From NCBI RefSeq assembly GCF_000938265.1, contig NZ_JYFC01000005.1:186001-250000 (forward strand): a stretch of 64,000 nt of DNA, read 5' to 3'. Position numbers and translations under genes: made by a program. The notes beneath the pieces were generated by a model. The model worked only from the letters and a program-made list of their open reading frames with translations. It had not been told where the DNA came from and did no database searches. Positions 26,143-35,947 of this stretch are shown piece by piece; position 1 is the first letter of the stretch; each line of letters begins with the position of its first letter. The stretch is from Agreia bicolorata. Lineage in GTDB: Bacteria; Actinomycetota; Actinomycetes; Actinomycetales; Microbacteriaceae.

Positions 26143-29100
26143 GGGGAAAGTCTCCCACGGTCGGCATCCAGGCCATCGTCACCGTCGTCACCGGCAGCCC
26201 GTTTTGCAGCACGGCGCTCGGCCCGGCGTTCGACGCTGCGTTCATACAGAGCGTAGAGAGCGGGCAGGAGAAGCAGCGTGAGCACCGTCGAAGACACCAA
26301 GCCACCGATCACGACGATCGCGAGGGACTTCGAGATGAACGCGCCCCCACCGGTGAGCCCGAATGCCATCGGCAGCAGGGCGAAGACAGTGGCGCAGGCC
26401 GTCATGATGATCGGACGCAGCCTGAGCCGCGCGCCGTGCGTCACCGCGTCGTCGATACTCGACCCCTGACGCCGATAGTCGTTGATCAGGTCGATGAGCA
26501 CGATCGCATTCGTGACGACGATGCCGATGAGCATCAGCATGCCGATCATCGCGGGGATGCCGAGAGGCGTGCCCGTCACGAGCAGTCCCCCGATCGCCCC
26601 GGTCGCCGCGAGCGGCACCGATACGAGCAGCAGCAACGGTTGCACCAGGGAGCGGAAGGTGGCGACCAGCACGATGTATACGAGGGCGATGGCGATGAGC
26701 ATCGCCAGTCCGAGCTGCGTGAACGACTCCGTCTGCTCCTCTGCCGCGCCGCCCTGGTCGAGGCTCACTCCGGCGGGAAGGTCGATCGATGCAATGACGC
26801 CATCGACGCTTGCCGCTGCGGCGCCGAGGTTGTTTCCGACGGGCAGGGCGGAGATGGTGACCGCTCGCACACCGTCGATGCGGGTGATCGTGGCCGGGGT
26901 CTCGACAACGGCGACCGTCGCGACATCGCTGACGTGTATGGCGGTGGCCTTGACGTTCTCGAGGTCGCGCTGCGCCTGGCTCAGTCGATCCGACTCCGCC
27001 TGCTGGGCGGCGCCGTCGCTGATGGCATTCTGCGCGGTGTCGATCTGCTCGTTGAGCGTCTTCAGACCGTCGATCGAACTCTCCACCGCGCCGTTCAGCT
27101 GCGTCACGAGCTTTTGGTACTCGATGGCGCTCAGCTCTCCCGCTGTCGCCGGTTCCGGGTCTGCAGGCGGAGGGTTGGCAACCAACGTGGCCAGTTGCGC
27201 CTTAAGCTCGGCCAGGTCGCTTCGGGTCGTGTCACGGGTCTTGATGAGGTCGGCAAGCTGGCCGGAGGCCGCGCTGTTCGCCTTCGCCTGAGCCTCGGCG
27301 GTTAGCTGCTCCTGTTCTGCGGTGAGCGCGTTCGCGGCATTCTTCTGCGCGCGCTGCTGCTGCAGCGCGGTGACAGGAAGTGACAGCGCGCCGATGGCCG
27401 CTGGGGTGCTCTCGGCCGTCTGCGACCGCAGCACGAGATCGTGGGTCTGCCCGTCGACGCTGACCGAACCGAGCTGCTCGCCTTCGACCGCGGCGGCGAT
27501 CGCGGCGCCCACCTCAGCAACGGTGAAGCCCTGGGCAGCGGCCGCCGTCGGGTCGACCGAGACAGAGAGCACGGGCTGATCCGCAGCCAGATTGGTTGTG
27601 ACCGTGTCGATCTCACTCAGCGCGCCCAGCTTCGCCGCGACGGTGTCGGTGGCCGCAGCCAGAGCTGCCTCGTCCGCCCCCGTGACCACTACGTCGATCG
27701 TCGAGCTCGTAGCCTGCGTCGCCTGCGTCGACACCGTGATGTCGTCGGCGCCGGGCAACGCAGAGACGGCCTTGCGGATGGTCGCGAGCGATGCATCCGG
27801 ATCTGCGTCTTTTTTCAGAACAAGGCCCAGCTGCACCGGGGCGCCCTGGGCGCTGACCGTGGTCTGGTACGACTCGACCTCGTCGAGGGCGGAAACCACC
27901 TTCTCGAGCTCGAGGGCGACAGCATCCGCCGATGCCAGGGTCGAGCCCAGCGGAATGGTCTGTTCGACAGTGACCGCTCGCGCGTCGGCAAAGCCCCCGA
28001 GAAGGTCGGTTTTCAGCAAACCGATGGCGCAGAGCGAACCCGCGAACACCACAACAGAGACGATCACCATAGCGACCGGTCGACGCAGCGCGAACCTCAG
28101 CGCGGGCAGATACGTTCGCTGCATCGCCGTGGTGCGCTCGCTCTGTTCGGCTTCATGGCCCGTTGACTCGATCCTTGTCGACGCTGCCGGTTCGGCGGCC
28201 CGCGATGTGCGGTCCTTTTTCGATGGATGCCGCATGAACCAGTAAGCGAGAACAGGCACGATCGTGAGCGACACAACGAGCGAGGCGAGAAGGGCGATGG
28301 ACACGGTCACCGCGAAAGGCCGAAACAACTCTCCCGATACACCGCCGATGAAGGCCACCGGCAAGAAGACAGCGATCGTCGTGAGCGTCGACGCAGTGAC
28401 GGCGCCCGCCACCTGACCCACCGAGGCTCGCACGTCCTCGACCGTCAGGCCGCCTGGCCCCCGCCGCCTGGTGATGTTCTCGATGACGACAATCGAGTCG
28501 TCGACGACACGACCCACGGCGACGGTAAGCGCGGCGAGAGTGAAGATGTTGAGCGAGAAACCACCGAGCCGCAGGCCGATCACGGCTATCAGCAGCGACA
28601 GCGGAATCGAGATGGCTGTGATGACCGTGGCACGGGGTGACAGAAGGAAGATGAGGATGATCAGTACGGCGAAGAGGAGCCCCAGGCCGCCTTCGACCGA
28701 GAGATCGTGAATCGACTGTTCCACCATCGTGGACTGGTCGAAGGTGACGTGCATCGCGGCGCCGTCGCCCAGCGAGCCAAGGCGTCCGGCGACGGCATCC
28801 GACACCGCGTGGGAGACCTGCACGGCATTCGCATCGGGCAGTTTCGTGATGGTCAGGCCAATGGCGGGTCGCCCGTCGGCGCGCGACAGCGACGTCTGGT
28901 CGACCGGAGCCAGCGCGACCGAAGCGACCGCCGACAGAGGTATCGGCCCGGCGAGGGTGGGGATGGGAGTGGCAGCGATGTCCTCGAGGGTGGCGTTCTC
29001 CTGGCCCACCTCGATCGAGAGGGCCTGGTCGCCGTCGACACTGGTTCCGGCGGGCACGACAGTTCCGGCGGTGCGCAGAAGTGGTCCGATCGCCTGCGGG

Positions 29101-29693
29101 TCGATTGAGTTGGCGGCCAGTGCTGCCGGATCGAGAGTCACGACCACACGCTGTGTGATGCGCCCCGCGAGTTCGACGTCTCGCACGCCCGGCACATTCT
29201 CGATCAGCGGCACCAGCTCGGCATCCACCAGGGCTGCAAAGGAGTCGACATCGGTGTCACTCGTCAACGCGAGGGCAAGCACGGGAATGTCGCTTGAGCT
29301 GCCCGCGAAGACGTTGGAGGTGACGCCGTCTGGGCCCTGGGCGAGAACCGTCGCTGTTGCGGACTTCACATCGGCCAGGATCTTGACGTCGTCGGCACCG
29401 AAGCTCCAGGTCACCGTCACCTGCGATGAGCCACTCGACGTGCTCGATCGAACTTCGTCCACTCCGGCAACCGAGGCCAATGCCTTGCTGAGCGGAACCA
29501 CCACCTGGTCATCGAGTGTTGCAGACGACCCGCCCGGCTTGGCGAAAACGACCACCGCGGTCGGCTGCTCGATCGAGGGAAGCAGCTCCTGCTTCATCGA
29601 CGCGGTGGCCCAGAGGCCGACGGCGACGATGAGAATACTGAGCAGGGCGACAATGGCTCGGTTGGCCAGGCTCAGGCGGGTGAGCAGCGTCAT
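26139..29693 (-). CDS. RND family (AcrB/HAE1-like) efflux transporter
   Basis: An 1184-residue proton-driven exporter with the two-fold RND layout: an N-terminal helix, a large extracellular porter loop, five or six helices, then the repeat. GRVVDDSIVVIENI in TM4 carries the proton-relay aspartates. The second porter loop contains a long Ala/Gln/Glu-rich coiled-coil insertion (about residues 770-900) absent from classical AcrB. It probably stands for an adaptor-like role, since no membrane fusion protein is nearby. It forms an operon with the downstream kinase and regulator. Confidence 0.92.
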   Translation of the reverse strand: MTLLTRLSLANRAIVALLSILIVAVGLWATASMKQELLPSIEQPTAVVVFAKPGGSSATLDDQVVVPLSKALASVAGVDEVRSSTSSGSSQVTVTWSFGADDVKILADVKSATATVLAQGPDGVTSNVFAGSSSDIPVLALALTSDTDVDSFAALVDAELVPLIENVPGVRDVELAGRITQRVVVTLDPAALAANSIDPQAIGPLLRTAGTVVPAGTSVDGDQALSIEVGQENATLEDIAATPIPTLAGPIPLSAVASVALAPVDQTSLSRADGRPAIGLTITKLPDANAVQVSHAVSDAVAGRLGSLGDGAAMHVTFDQSTMVEQSIHDLSVEGGLGLLFAVLIILIFLLSPRATVITAISIPLSLLIAVIGLRLGGFSLNIFTLAALTVAVGRVVDDSIVVIENITRRRGPGGLTVEDVRASVGQVAGAVTASTLTTIAVFLPVAFIGGVSGELFRPFAVTVSIALLASLVVSLTIVPVLAYWFMRHPSKKDRTSRAAEPAASTRIESTGHEAEQSERTTAMQRTYLPALRFALRRPVAMVIVSVVVFAGSLCAIGLLKTDLLGGFADARAVTVEQTIPLGSTLASADAVALELEKVVSALDEVESYQTTVSAQGAPVQLGLVLKKDADPDASLATIRKAVSALPGADDITVSTQATQATSSTIDVVVTGADEAALAAATDTVAAKLGALSEIDTVTTNLAADQPVLSVSVDPTAAAAQGFTVAEVGAAIAAAVEGEQLGSVSVDGQTHDLVLRSQTAESTPAAIGALSLPVTALQQQRAQKNAANALTAEQEQLTAEAQAKANSAASGQLADLIKTRDTTRSDLAELKAQLATLVANPPPADPEPATAGELSAIEYQKLVTQLNGAVESSIDGLKTLNEQIDTAQNAISDGAAQQAESDRLSQAQRDLENVKATAIHVSDVATVAVVETPATITRIDGVRAVTISALPVGNNLGAAAASVDGVIASIDLPAGVSLDQGGAAEEQTESFTQLGLAMLIAIALVYIVLVATFRSLVQPLLLLVSVPLAATGAIGGLLVTGTPLGIPAMIGMLMLIGIVVTNAIVLIDLINDYRRQGSSIDDAVTHGARLRLRPIIMTACATVFALLPMAFGLTGGGAFISKSLAIVVIGGLVSSTVLTLLLLPALYALYERSVERRAERRAAKRAAGDDGDDGLDADRGRLSP

Positions 29694-29866
29694 AAGGGGA
29701 ATTCCTCCGGCGTGGATGAGTGAAGCGGTTCCACGCTAGGAGGAGGCACGCCGCCGCGGCGTCCTCAGATGTGCCCATCCCGGGTCAGTGAGGATGGTCC
29801 TGAAGTACTACGTCGCCGGGTGCCGACGAGATCAGTCGGTCGCTATCGGCGCGATCATGTTGCTCG

Positions 29867-31153
29867 TCACAAGCGGGCGAGACGTTCGATGTCTTCGAGA
29901 AAGGCCTCGGCGACCTCGTTCGACACCGTCGCCCTGGTTTCGGCGATCGCGACGAGGTAGTCCTCCGTGCGGGGACCGTCGTCGGACCGCACATCGTCGG
30001 CTGAATCCAACGCCCGCTCCAGCGCGCCATGCGATGCCTTCTGGGCGGCATATTGGATGTCGGCCGGGGAGAACCCCGAAGTGACAGCGACCAGCGCATC
30101 GACGTCGATGGCCTCCAGCGTGTGTTGCGGGATGTACCTGGCCCAGATGGACGTGCGCGCCTCCTCATCGGGCAGCCCGATGGGAATGACATAGTCGAAT
30201 CGCCCGTGCCGCAGAAACGCCGAGTCGAGCGAGCGAATGAAGTTCGTGGCACACACGAGAAGACGATTCGGCTGGTCTCGAAAACTCGGGATGATCTTTA
30301 GCAGCTCGTTCGTGACGCCCTGCATGGCCGAGGGTGGCTCACCACCGCGCTGCACCGCGATCTCTTCGACCTCGTCGATGAACACGACGGCGTGCTCCAG
30401 ATCGGCGATCTTGACGAACGTCTCGCGCAGGGCGCCGGCCAGGCCTGCGGGGTCTGAGGCGAGCCGCGAGGGAAACACCTCGACGAAGGACCATTCCAGC
30501 CGAGAGGCGATCGCCCGCGCGAACGTGGTCTTCCCCGTTCCTGGAGGGCCGAACAACACCACGGCGCTGGGTGGTATGACCCCGAACTGTTCGGCCAGTT
30601 CCGTCTTCGCCAGAGGCATCACGAGGCGACGCTCCAGCAGATCCTTTTCGCGCTGCATTCCCCCGATCGAATCCCACAATCCGCGGGGCAGGACCCGGCC
30701 GCCCAATTCGGACAGGACGCTGAGTTCATTCCGCTGCACGGGGATCTGCCGCTCGAAGTAGACCAGGTTCTTCTTCGCCTCGAATCCCTGACCGGTGAAG
30801 GCATCGACTCGGGAGACCGTCTCGGGCAGAAGCACCGACAGTTTCGAGAGGCCGAGTGGCGACATCCGCTTTTCGAGGGCGGCGAGCATGCGACCCCCGA
30901 TCCCCCGGCCCTGGTGCGACCGCTCCGTAGAGAGGAAGACGATCCAGCCCTGAGCATGCGCGGCGCGGCCCACGGCTACGCCGACGATGGCGTCGTCCTC
31001 GACCGCGACAACGGCATGATCGTGCTGGCACGAGGCGAGCACCTCCGACAGTCCGTAGACCGGTTCTGTGCCGGCAGTGCGCATCTCCTCCCAGAGATGC
31101 AGGATGCCGTCGATGTCATCGGGATGGAAATCGCGGATACGAAAAAGGGTCAC
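29867..31153 (-). CDS. GNAT acetyltransferase fused to AAA+ ATPase
   Basis: A 428-residue cytosolic protein. Residues 1-150 are a GNAT N-acetyltransferase domain with the acetyl-CoA motif RSHQGRGIGGRMLAALEKR. Residues about 160-428 are an AAA+ module: Walker A FGPPGTGKTTFA, Walker B VVFIDEVEE, sensor 1 VCATN and an arginine-finger region FLRHGRFDYV. The ATPase resembles classical AAA (FtsH/Vps4-like) proteins. GTG at 31153 follows AGGAG by seven bases. A single polypeptide could acetylate and remodel the same target, but the substrate is unknown. Confidence 0.85.
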   Translation of the reverse strand: MTLFRIRDFHPDDIDGILHLWEEMRTAGTEPVYGLSEVLASCQHDHAVVAVEDDAIVGVAVGRAAHAQGWIVFLSTERSHQGRGIGGRMLAALEKRMSPLGLSKLSVLLPETVSRVDAFTGQGFEAKKNLVYFERQIPVQRNELSVLSELGGRVLPRGLWDSIGGMQREKDLLERRLVMPLAKTELAEQFGVIPPSAVVLFGPPGTGKTTFARAIASRLEWSFVEVFPSRLASDPAGLAGALRETFVKIADLEHAVVFIDEVEEIAVQRGGEPPSAMQGVTNELLKIIPSFRDQPNRLLVCATNFIRSLDSAFLRHGRFDYVIPIGLPDEEARTSIWARYIPQHTLEAIDVDALVAVTSGFSPADIQYAAQKASHGALERALDSADDVRSDDGPRTEDYLVAIAETRATVSNEVAEAFLEDIERLARL

Positions 31154-31444
31154 GGCGAGGCTCCTGTGGCTCAAGACGAGGCGGGATGATCGTGCTCACG
31201 GCCGATGGCGCGTTCTGAGCATGAAATTCCCGGTCTGTAGACCCGGAACTGCGATGTCGCACTCGTGTCGAGAGCAACTGGCGAAATCGTGTCATACAAC
31301 CATGAGCCGCCGCAAGAGTCTGTGGCGTGTCGCGTGTGGCGTTCGAAACGCTCGATCGGCCGGGTTATCCACAGCCTTATCCCCTGATCATCAATCGAAT
31401 GCGCCGACCGATCCAGTGTCGGTGGCTCCTGCTTGAATTCTCTT
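31154..31444. other. 291-base intergenic region with one DnaA-box-like site
   Basis: It separates the divergent GNAT-AAA and HNH genes. A perfect TTATCCACA lies at 31365-31373. I see no further DnaA boxes, no AT-rich unwinding element, and no convincing RNA gene. Promoters for both genes must lie here, but none has a clear -35/-10 pair. Confidence 0.5.
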
Positions 31445-32878
31445 ATGGAACTCCAGGACGCGACCCTCGGCGACATCGCCGAACGCCTCCGCGAGCTCCT
31501 CTCATCCGACCGAAATCACGCCAGCGGCGATGAGCTTCTGAGGCGCGCCCACGACTGGGAGGTCGCCGGGCGTGCCACCGACGCAGCACGTATCTGGGTG
31601 GCGGCCGAGATCGAAAACGAGTCGCGCCGAGAACTCGACACCTCAGGGCTCTCGTACCGACACGGCTTTGCGAGCGCGAAGAAGCTGATCGCGACAGCGG
31701 CGAATGTGTCGGAGCGCACGGCGGGGTCACGCATGGCTCTGGGCAGACAGCTCCGGTCGGCCCTGTCGATAACAGGGCTGCCGGTGCCGAGCAACTTCCC
31801 CGCTGTCGAGAGCGCACTCCATGACGGCCAGATCGGGGTCGATGCTGCGGCAATCATCTGCCGCACCCTCACCGAGGTCCTCCCGCGCACCCGGTGGTCC
31901 GAGGCGGTCGACGAAGCCGAGCGGCACCTCGTTCACGCTGCGACGGCAACGATCGGCGAGACCGGCACCGGCACAGCTGAGGCTCTCCGATACACCGTCG
32001 ACGAGCTCGGCCGACTCGCGACCCGCATCCGCGAACATCTCGACCCCGACGGGGCCGAACCCCGCGACGCCGTCAAACAAGCCCTTCGGGGGTTCAGCCA
32101 CCCTAAGGTCGGCGCAGACGGCATGGCCCGAGGCAAGTACGCTCTGCCGCCGCTCCAACTCGGCGTCTTCCTCGCTGCCGTCGACTCGATCCTCAGCCCC
32201 CGCACGGCAGACCCAGAGAAGCCACGGTCCGAGAGCGACGAGAGTGATTCAGACGAAGACGCCCAAGACGTTCCGCCAGATCTGCGAACCTCAGAACAGA
32301 AGCTCCTCGACGCGGTCATGACCCTCATCGAGATGGCCGCCGCATCCCCAGCCGCATCCCGGCTCAATGGAGCTGCGCCCACCGTGAACGTGCATGTCAC
32401 TCTGAAAGATCTCGAAGAGGGGCGCGGAGTCGGCTGGATCGACGGCAGCAGCGAGCCCGTTCCCTTAAGTACCGTGAATATGCTGCAGTGCGACGCAGAC
32501 ACCATCGTCACCCTGTTCGCCAACAACGGCCAGGTGCTGAACCAGGGCAAAACTCAACGGTTGGCGACCCGCAAACAACGACGAGCTCTCGCAGCACGAG
32601 ATGGCGGCTGCGTGATTCCCGGATGCACCGTTCCACCATCCCGATGTCAGGCTCACCACGTCATCCCCTGGGTCAGCATCACCTTCGCAGCCGGTCGAAC
32701 AGACATCGACAATCTGGCTCTGCTGTGCCCGTTTCACCACGCGACGATCCACACCTCAGCGTGGACCCTCGAAATGATCCGCGGAAAACCACATGTGAGA
32801 CCGCCCGACTGGAACGACCCGAAACGCACGCCGATACCAGCCGGGCAGCAGCGCGCCGGTCGGCCCTACTTTCGCTGA
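31445..32878 (+). CDS. DUF222 / HNH endonuclease domain protein
   Basis: A 477-residue member of the actinobacterial 13E12-repeat family, which is often present in many copies per genome. The N-terminal DUF222 region is helical. The C-terminal HNH domain is intact: RDGGCVIPGCTVPPSRCQAH with the following HHVIPW, then DNLALLCPFHHATIH, with the zinc cysteines and catalytic histidines. Function is unproven; mobility and defence have both been suggested. ATG at 31445 is used, and the frame also has a TTG twelve bases upstream. Confidence 0.88.
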   Translation: MELQDATLGDIAERLRELLSSDRNHASGDELLRRAHDWEVAGRATDAARIWVAAEIENESRRELDTSGLSYRHGFASAKKLIATAANVSERTAGSRMALGRQLRSALSITGLPVPSNFPAVESALHDGQIGVDAAAIICRTLTEVLPRTRWSEAVDEAERHLVHAATATIGETGTGTAEALRYTVDELGRLATRIREHLDPDGAEPRDAVKQALRGFSHPKVGADGMARGKYALPPLQLGVFLAAVDSILSPRTADPEKPRSESDESDSDEDAQDVPPDLRTSEQKLLDAVMTLIEMAAASPAASRLNGAAPTVNVHVTLKDLEEGRGVGWIDGSSEPVPLSTVNMLQCDADTIVTLFANNGQVLNQGKTQRLATRKQRRALAARDGGCVIPGCTVPPSRCQAHHVIPWVSITFAAGRTDIDNLALLCPFHHATIHTSAWTLEMIRGKPHVRPPDWNDPKRTPIPAGQQRAGRPYFR

Positions 32879-32893
32879 CCGGGCGGCGTCAGG

Positions 32894-35350
32894 TTACTCT
32901 GCCGACGCGACTCGGCGGCGACGGCGGTTGAGCACAAGCGCCCCACCCAACATCAGCAGGAGCGTTCCGGCCGCGATCACGGGCAGCGGCTGGGCGCCGG
33001 TGGATGCGAGGGTGCCCGACGCGGCTGGGCTACCGGTCTGCGTCGAGTTGCCGCCGGCTGGCACCACCGCGGCTGCCGTCACGGTGAACGGAATGCCGGC
33101 CACGATCGTGGCGGGGTCGGATGCCGCGGCGATCGTGATCGTGTGAGCTCCGGCTGCCGTATCGGCCGGAATCCGCACGTTACTGAGCGTCAACACTCCC
33201 GTGGAGTCTGCGACCGCGTTGCCGAGTGTCACCGGCTCGGAATGCAGCACGACCGTGTACTCCGTATCCGGAACGAGACCCGCGGCGACGATCGTCGTCA
33301 CGCCGCCCGCCTGCACGGTCGACGGGGTTGCTGCGACCGTCGGCGACGAGGCAGGCGGGTTCGGACCCTGCGGGCCGAGCGCGAGGTCGCACGAGATAGT
33401 GCCTGACCACAGCGAGTGTCCGCCGTTGTTGCCGTCGTCAGAGCGGATGACCTCCTTGACCCCGTCTACGCAGGTGGAGTTCGGCGCAATGGCGAAGCCC
33501 TCGTTGTTGTTGTTCGGCAGGCCCGTGGGGCGGTCATAGGTGCGGTCCACGACGAACCCGCCCGCGGCATCCATCTTGAGAAGCGTCGACGAGCCAGCCA
33601 CGCTGTTGTCGGCGACGGCCCAGATGCGCTGGGCATCGGCATCCCATTGCGTGTCCGCGATCAGCGGCAGGCCCGTGTCGATCGACGAGAGCCGGTGGAA
33701 CGTGCCATCGGCGTTGAGCGCATAGGCGTAGAGGTGGCCGTTCTTCTCGAGCGCGAGGAAGTACAGGCCGGTTCCGTGACCGGGGTAATCGGCCGGGTCG
33801 TAGGCTTCGCCCGTGCTCTGGTCGACGAACCCGTTGGTCGTGAGGTAGGAGTCGGGAACCCACGTGATGCCCTCGAAACCGAGGTTCGAGTCGGCCTTGC
33901 CGGTGGTGTCGATCGCGTCGGAGAGCGAGGAAGTCAAGTTCCACTGGTGAGTAGGCTGCAAGGTCGTGCCGCTGGCAGACGGGTCGAAACGCAGCACGCT
34001 GTCGAGGGGAACTCCGCTCGCCGCATTGTCGCGCTCGGTCGTGATGTAGAGGAAGCCGTCAGGACCTACCGTGAGGCCTTCGCTGTCGGGCTGTCCGCTG
34101 CCGCTGGGGAAGACGATGTCTTTGCCAGCCGACCAGCCGTTCTCGGTGTCGGGAACCCAGAGGCTGCCGCTCTTGACCAGGCGGTAGACGTGACTCTTGT
34201 TCTTGACAGCCCACATGACGTTGGGCGCGCTCGGGTCGATGTCGAGGCCCGAGACATCTTGGCCCGAGAGGCTCGTGACGAACTGGCACTGGTTGTCAGA
34301 GACGACCGGGGTCTGGCTGCCGGGCCAGGCGATGCCGCCCGCGATGGCCGGGCCGCTGCCCGACGCCGCCTCGGTCTGGCACGACACCTCGCCGCCGCCC
34401 GGAGTGCTCGGCGCGATGATTGTGCCGGCGCACGCCGTGGCGTTCGATACGCCCCAACTGGATGCCGCGGTGTGCGCCCACGCGCCCGTCGCGTCGGCGC
34501 AGCGCGACCACGAGCCGGGCTGCGCGTCACTGTCGCCCCAGCCGACGGAGTCGACGATGGTTGAACCGTCGGCGCGGTAGACCTTCACCGAGTCGCCACT
34601 CGAGCTCAATCCCTGGTTCGAGAGCAGCACGAGGTAGCCGTGCGCGGGAACGACGGTGCCGTTGGGGGCGCTGATCGCGGCGGGGAGGCTGGTGCTGTCG
34701 GACTGCATCCACGCGGAGACGTCGACATCTGTGTCGCCTGTGTTCACGAGCTCGTAGGCGTCGTGGGTGGGGTCATCGTTGGCCGAGGTGACCTCGTTGA
34801 GCTTCACGGACTGCCATCCGGCATCATCGCCGCCGCCTTCGCCCGGGTCGGTCGGTGTGGGGTTGAGTTCACCCTTCGACGGAGTGGCCTGCTGCACGAA
34901 ATCGCCCGTGCCGTTCGGAACACGTCCGTAGGTGTCGAGGTGAAAGTCACCCCACTCGTAGGAGTCGAGCAGTGTCGTACCGTCAGACGCGAACAGGCTG
35001 ACCTTGTCGCTCTTCTTCAGCTTGAACGTCGAGCTCTCCGCTACGTAGACCGCACCGGCCGCGATCACCGTGTTGCTCGGCAGAGTCAGCGTCACGTCGT
35101 TGCCGCGGCCGGTCAGCACGAATCCGGATGCGTCGAGCGGCTCCGTCGCCGTGTTGATGAGTTCGACCCAGTCGGGGTCGCCGTTCGTTTCGATCTCGTT
35201 GATACGGAGTGTGCTTGCGACGGCGCCGAGCGCGCCCGTCTCTTGCGGCGTGACATCGGCAGAGGCTGCAGCAGGTACGGCGAAGAGGCCGGTGAGCAGC
35301 ACAGCGGATCCGACGGAAAGAGCGAGAGGACGCGACAGGAGTTTCAGCAC
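32894..35350 (-). CDS. Wall-anchored lamin-tail / esterase-like phytase protein
   Basis: An 818-residue exported protein. Residues 1-30 are a signal peptide ending AAASA. Two lamin-tail domains follow at about 45-150 and 185-300, with RINEIETNG and KLNEVTSAN starts. An esterase-like phytase/beta-propeller domain (about 340-660) has SDNQCQFVTSLSGQDVSGLD and GFAIAPNSTC. An Ig-like repeat precedes LASTG, a hydrophobic helix and an Arg-rich tail, a sortase (LAxTG) sorting signal. It is probably a cell-surface phosphoesterase or calcium-binding protein. Confidence 0.85.
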   Translation of the reverse strand: MLKLLSRPLALSVGSAVLLTGLFAVPAAASADVTPQETGALGAVASTLRINEIETNGDPDWVELINTATEPLDASGFVLTGRGNDVTLTLPSNTVIAAGAVYVAESSTFKLKKSDKVSLFASDGTTLLDSYEWGDFHLDTYGRVPNGTGDFVQQATPSKGELNPTPTDPGEGGGDDAGWQSVKLNEVTSANDDPTHDAYELVNTGDTDVDVSAWMQSDSTSLPAAISAPNGTVVPAHGYLVLLSNQGLSSSGDSVKVYRADGSTIVDSVGWGDSDAQPGSWSRCADATGAWAHTAASSWGVSNATACAGTIIAPSTPGGGEVSCQTEAASGSGPAIAGGIAWPGSQTPVVSDNQCQFVTSLSGQDVSGLDIDPSAPNVMWAVKNKSHVYRLVKSGSLWVPDTENGWSAGKDIVFPSGSGQPDSEGLTVGPDGFLYITTERDNAASGVPLDSVLRFDPSASGTTLQPTHQWNLTSSLSDAIDTTGKADSNLGFEGITWVPDSYLTTNGFVDQSTGEAYDPADYPGHGTGLYFLALEKNGHLYAYALNADGTFHRLSSIDTGLPLIADTQWDADAQRIWAVADNSVAGSSTLLKMDAAGGFVVDRTYDRPTGLPNNNNEGFAIAPNSTCVDGVKEVIRSDDGNNGGHSLWSGTISCDLALGPQGPNPPASSPTVAATPSTVQAGGVTTIVAAGLVPDTEYTVVLHSEPVTLGNAVADSTGVLTLSNVRIPADTAAGAHTITIAAASDPATIVAGIPFTVTAAAVVPAGGNSTQTGSPAASGTLASTGAQPLPVIAAGTLLLMLGGALVLNRRRRRVASAE

Positions 35351-35472
35351 TCAGCAACACTGGCGGCGCCGCATGAACGCCAGGTGTCACGTGGGGAACG
35401 GAGGCCTGAATGACCCGACTTGAGGGAGCCACGTCGCCGGAGACTACGGCTCGGAACCGAGGCGGTCGGTCG

Positions 35473-35781
35473 TCACAGGGGCACCGCTTCGAACATGATG
35501 CGATCGAGTGTCGGTGTCGACGCCGCTCGGTCGCTCACGACGTCGACCCGGTAGCCAAGGAGTTCCGACACCTCGCGTTGAAATCCTGCTTGATCCAACA
35601 GGCTCGCATCATCACTGAAGGAAACGAGGAGATCGATATCCGATCGAGAGGTGTCCGTACCGCGCACGGCGGATCCGAACACCTTCACCTGCAGGATGTG
35701 ATACTTCTTCCCGATCTGAATCACGGCATCGGCGTTCTTTTCAAGCACTTCAGACGGACGCGGTTTCGCAACTTCGCCCAT
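35473..35781 (-). CDS. MNT-type nucleotidyltransferase
   Basis: A 102-residue minimal nucleotidyltransferase: VFGSAVRGTDTSRSDIDLLV carries the G-S and D-x-D metal-binding motif near residues 38-57. MNT proteins usually pair with HEPN toxins and act as antitoxins by AMPylating them, but no HEPN gene adjoins this one. ATG at 35781 follows GGAGGG by four bases. A truncated homologous copy lies at the other end of the island (44576-44764), so this gene marks the left boundary. Confidence 0.85.
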   Translation of the reverse strand: MGEVAKPRPSEVLEKNADAVIQIGKKYHILQVKVFGSAVRGTDTSRSDIDLLVSFSDDASLLDQAGFQREVSELLGYRVDVVSDRAASTPTLDRIMFEAVPL

Positions 35782-35947
35782 CGCACCCTCCTATTCGCCC
35801 AAACATATCCCGACGCACGCCGCTGGACCAGAAGATCAAGTACCGCGCGTCAGCCGTCGCGCGAATGTGTTTGGTCTTTCGAGACAGTGGATGTGCGGTC
35901 TCAATACTCGTCTTGCTTCGCGTGCGCAACTGTGTTGAGTTAGAGCG

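Noticed and set aside
31365-31373. Chromosomal origin
   Set aside because: Only one DnaA box, no AT-rich region, and no dnaA, dnaN or parAB nearby.
32928-35413. Long plus-strand open frames opposite the wall-anchored protein
   Set aside because: They are complementary shadows of a well-supported gene.
35473-35781. Complete MNT-HEPN toxin-antitoxin pair
   Set aside because: No HEPN gene adjoins the nucleotidyltransferase on either side.
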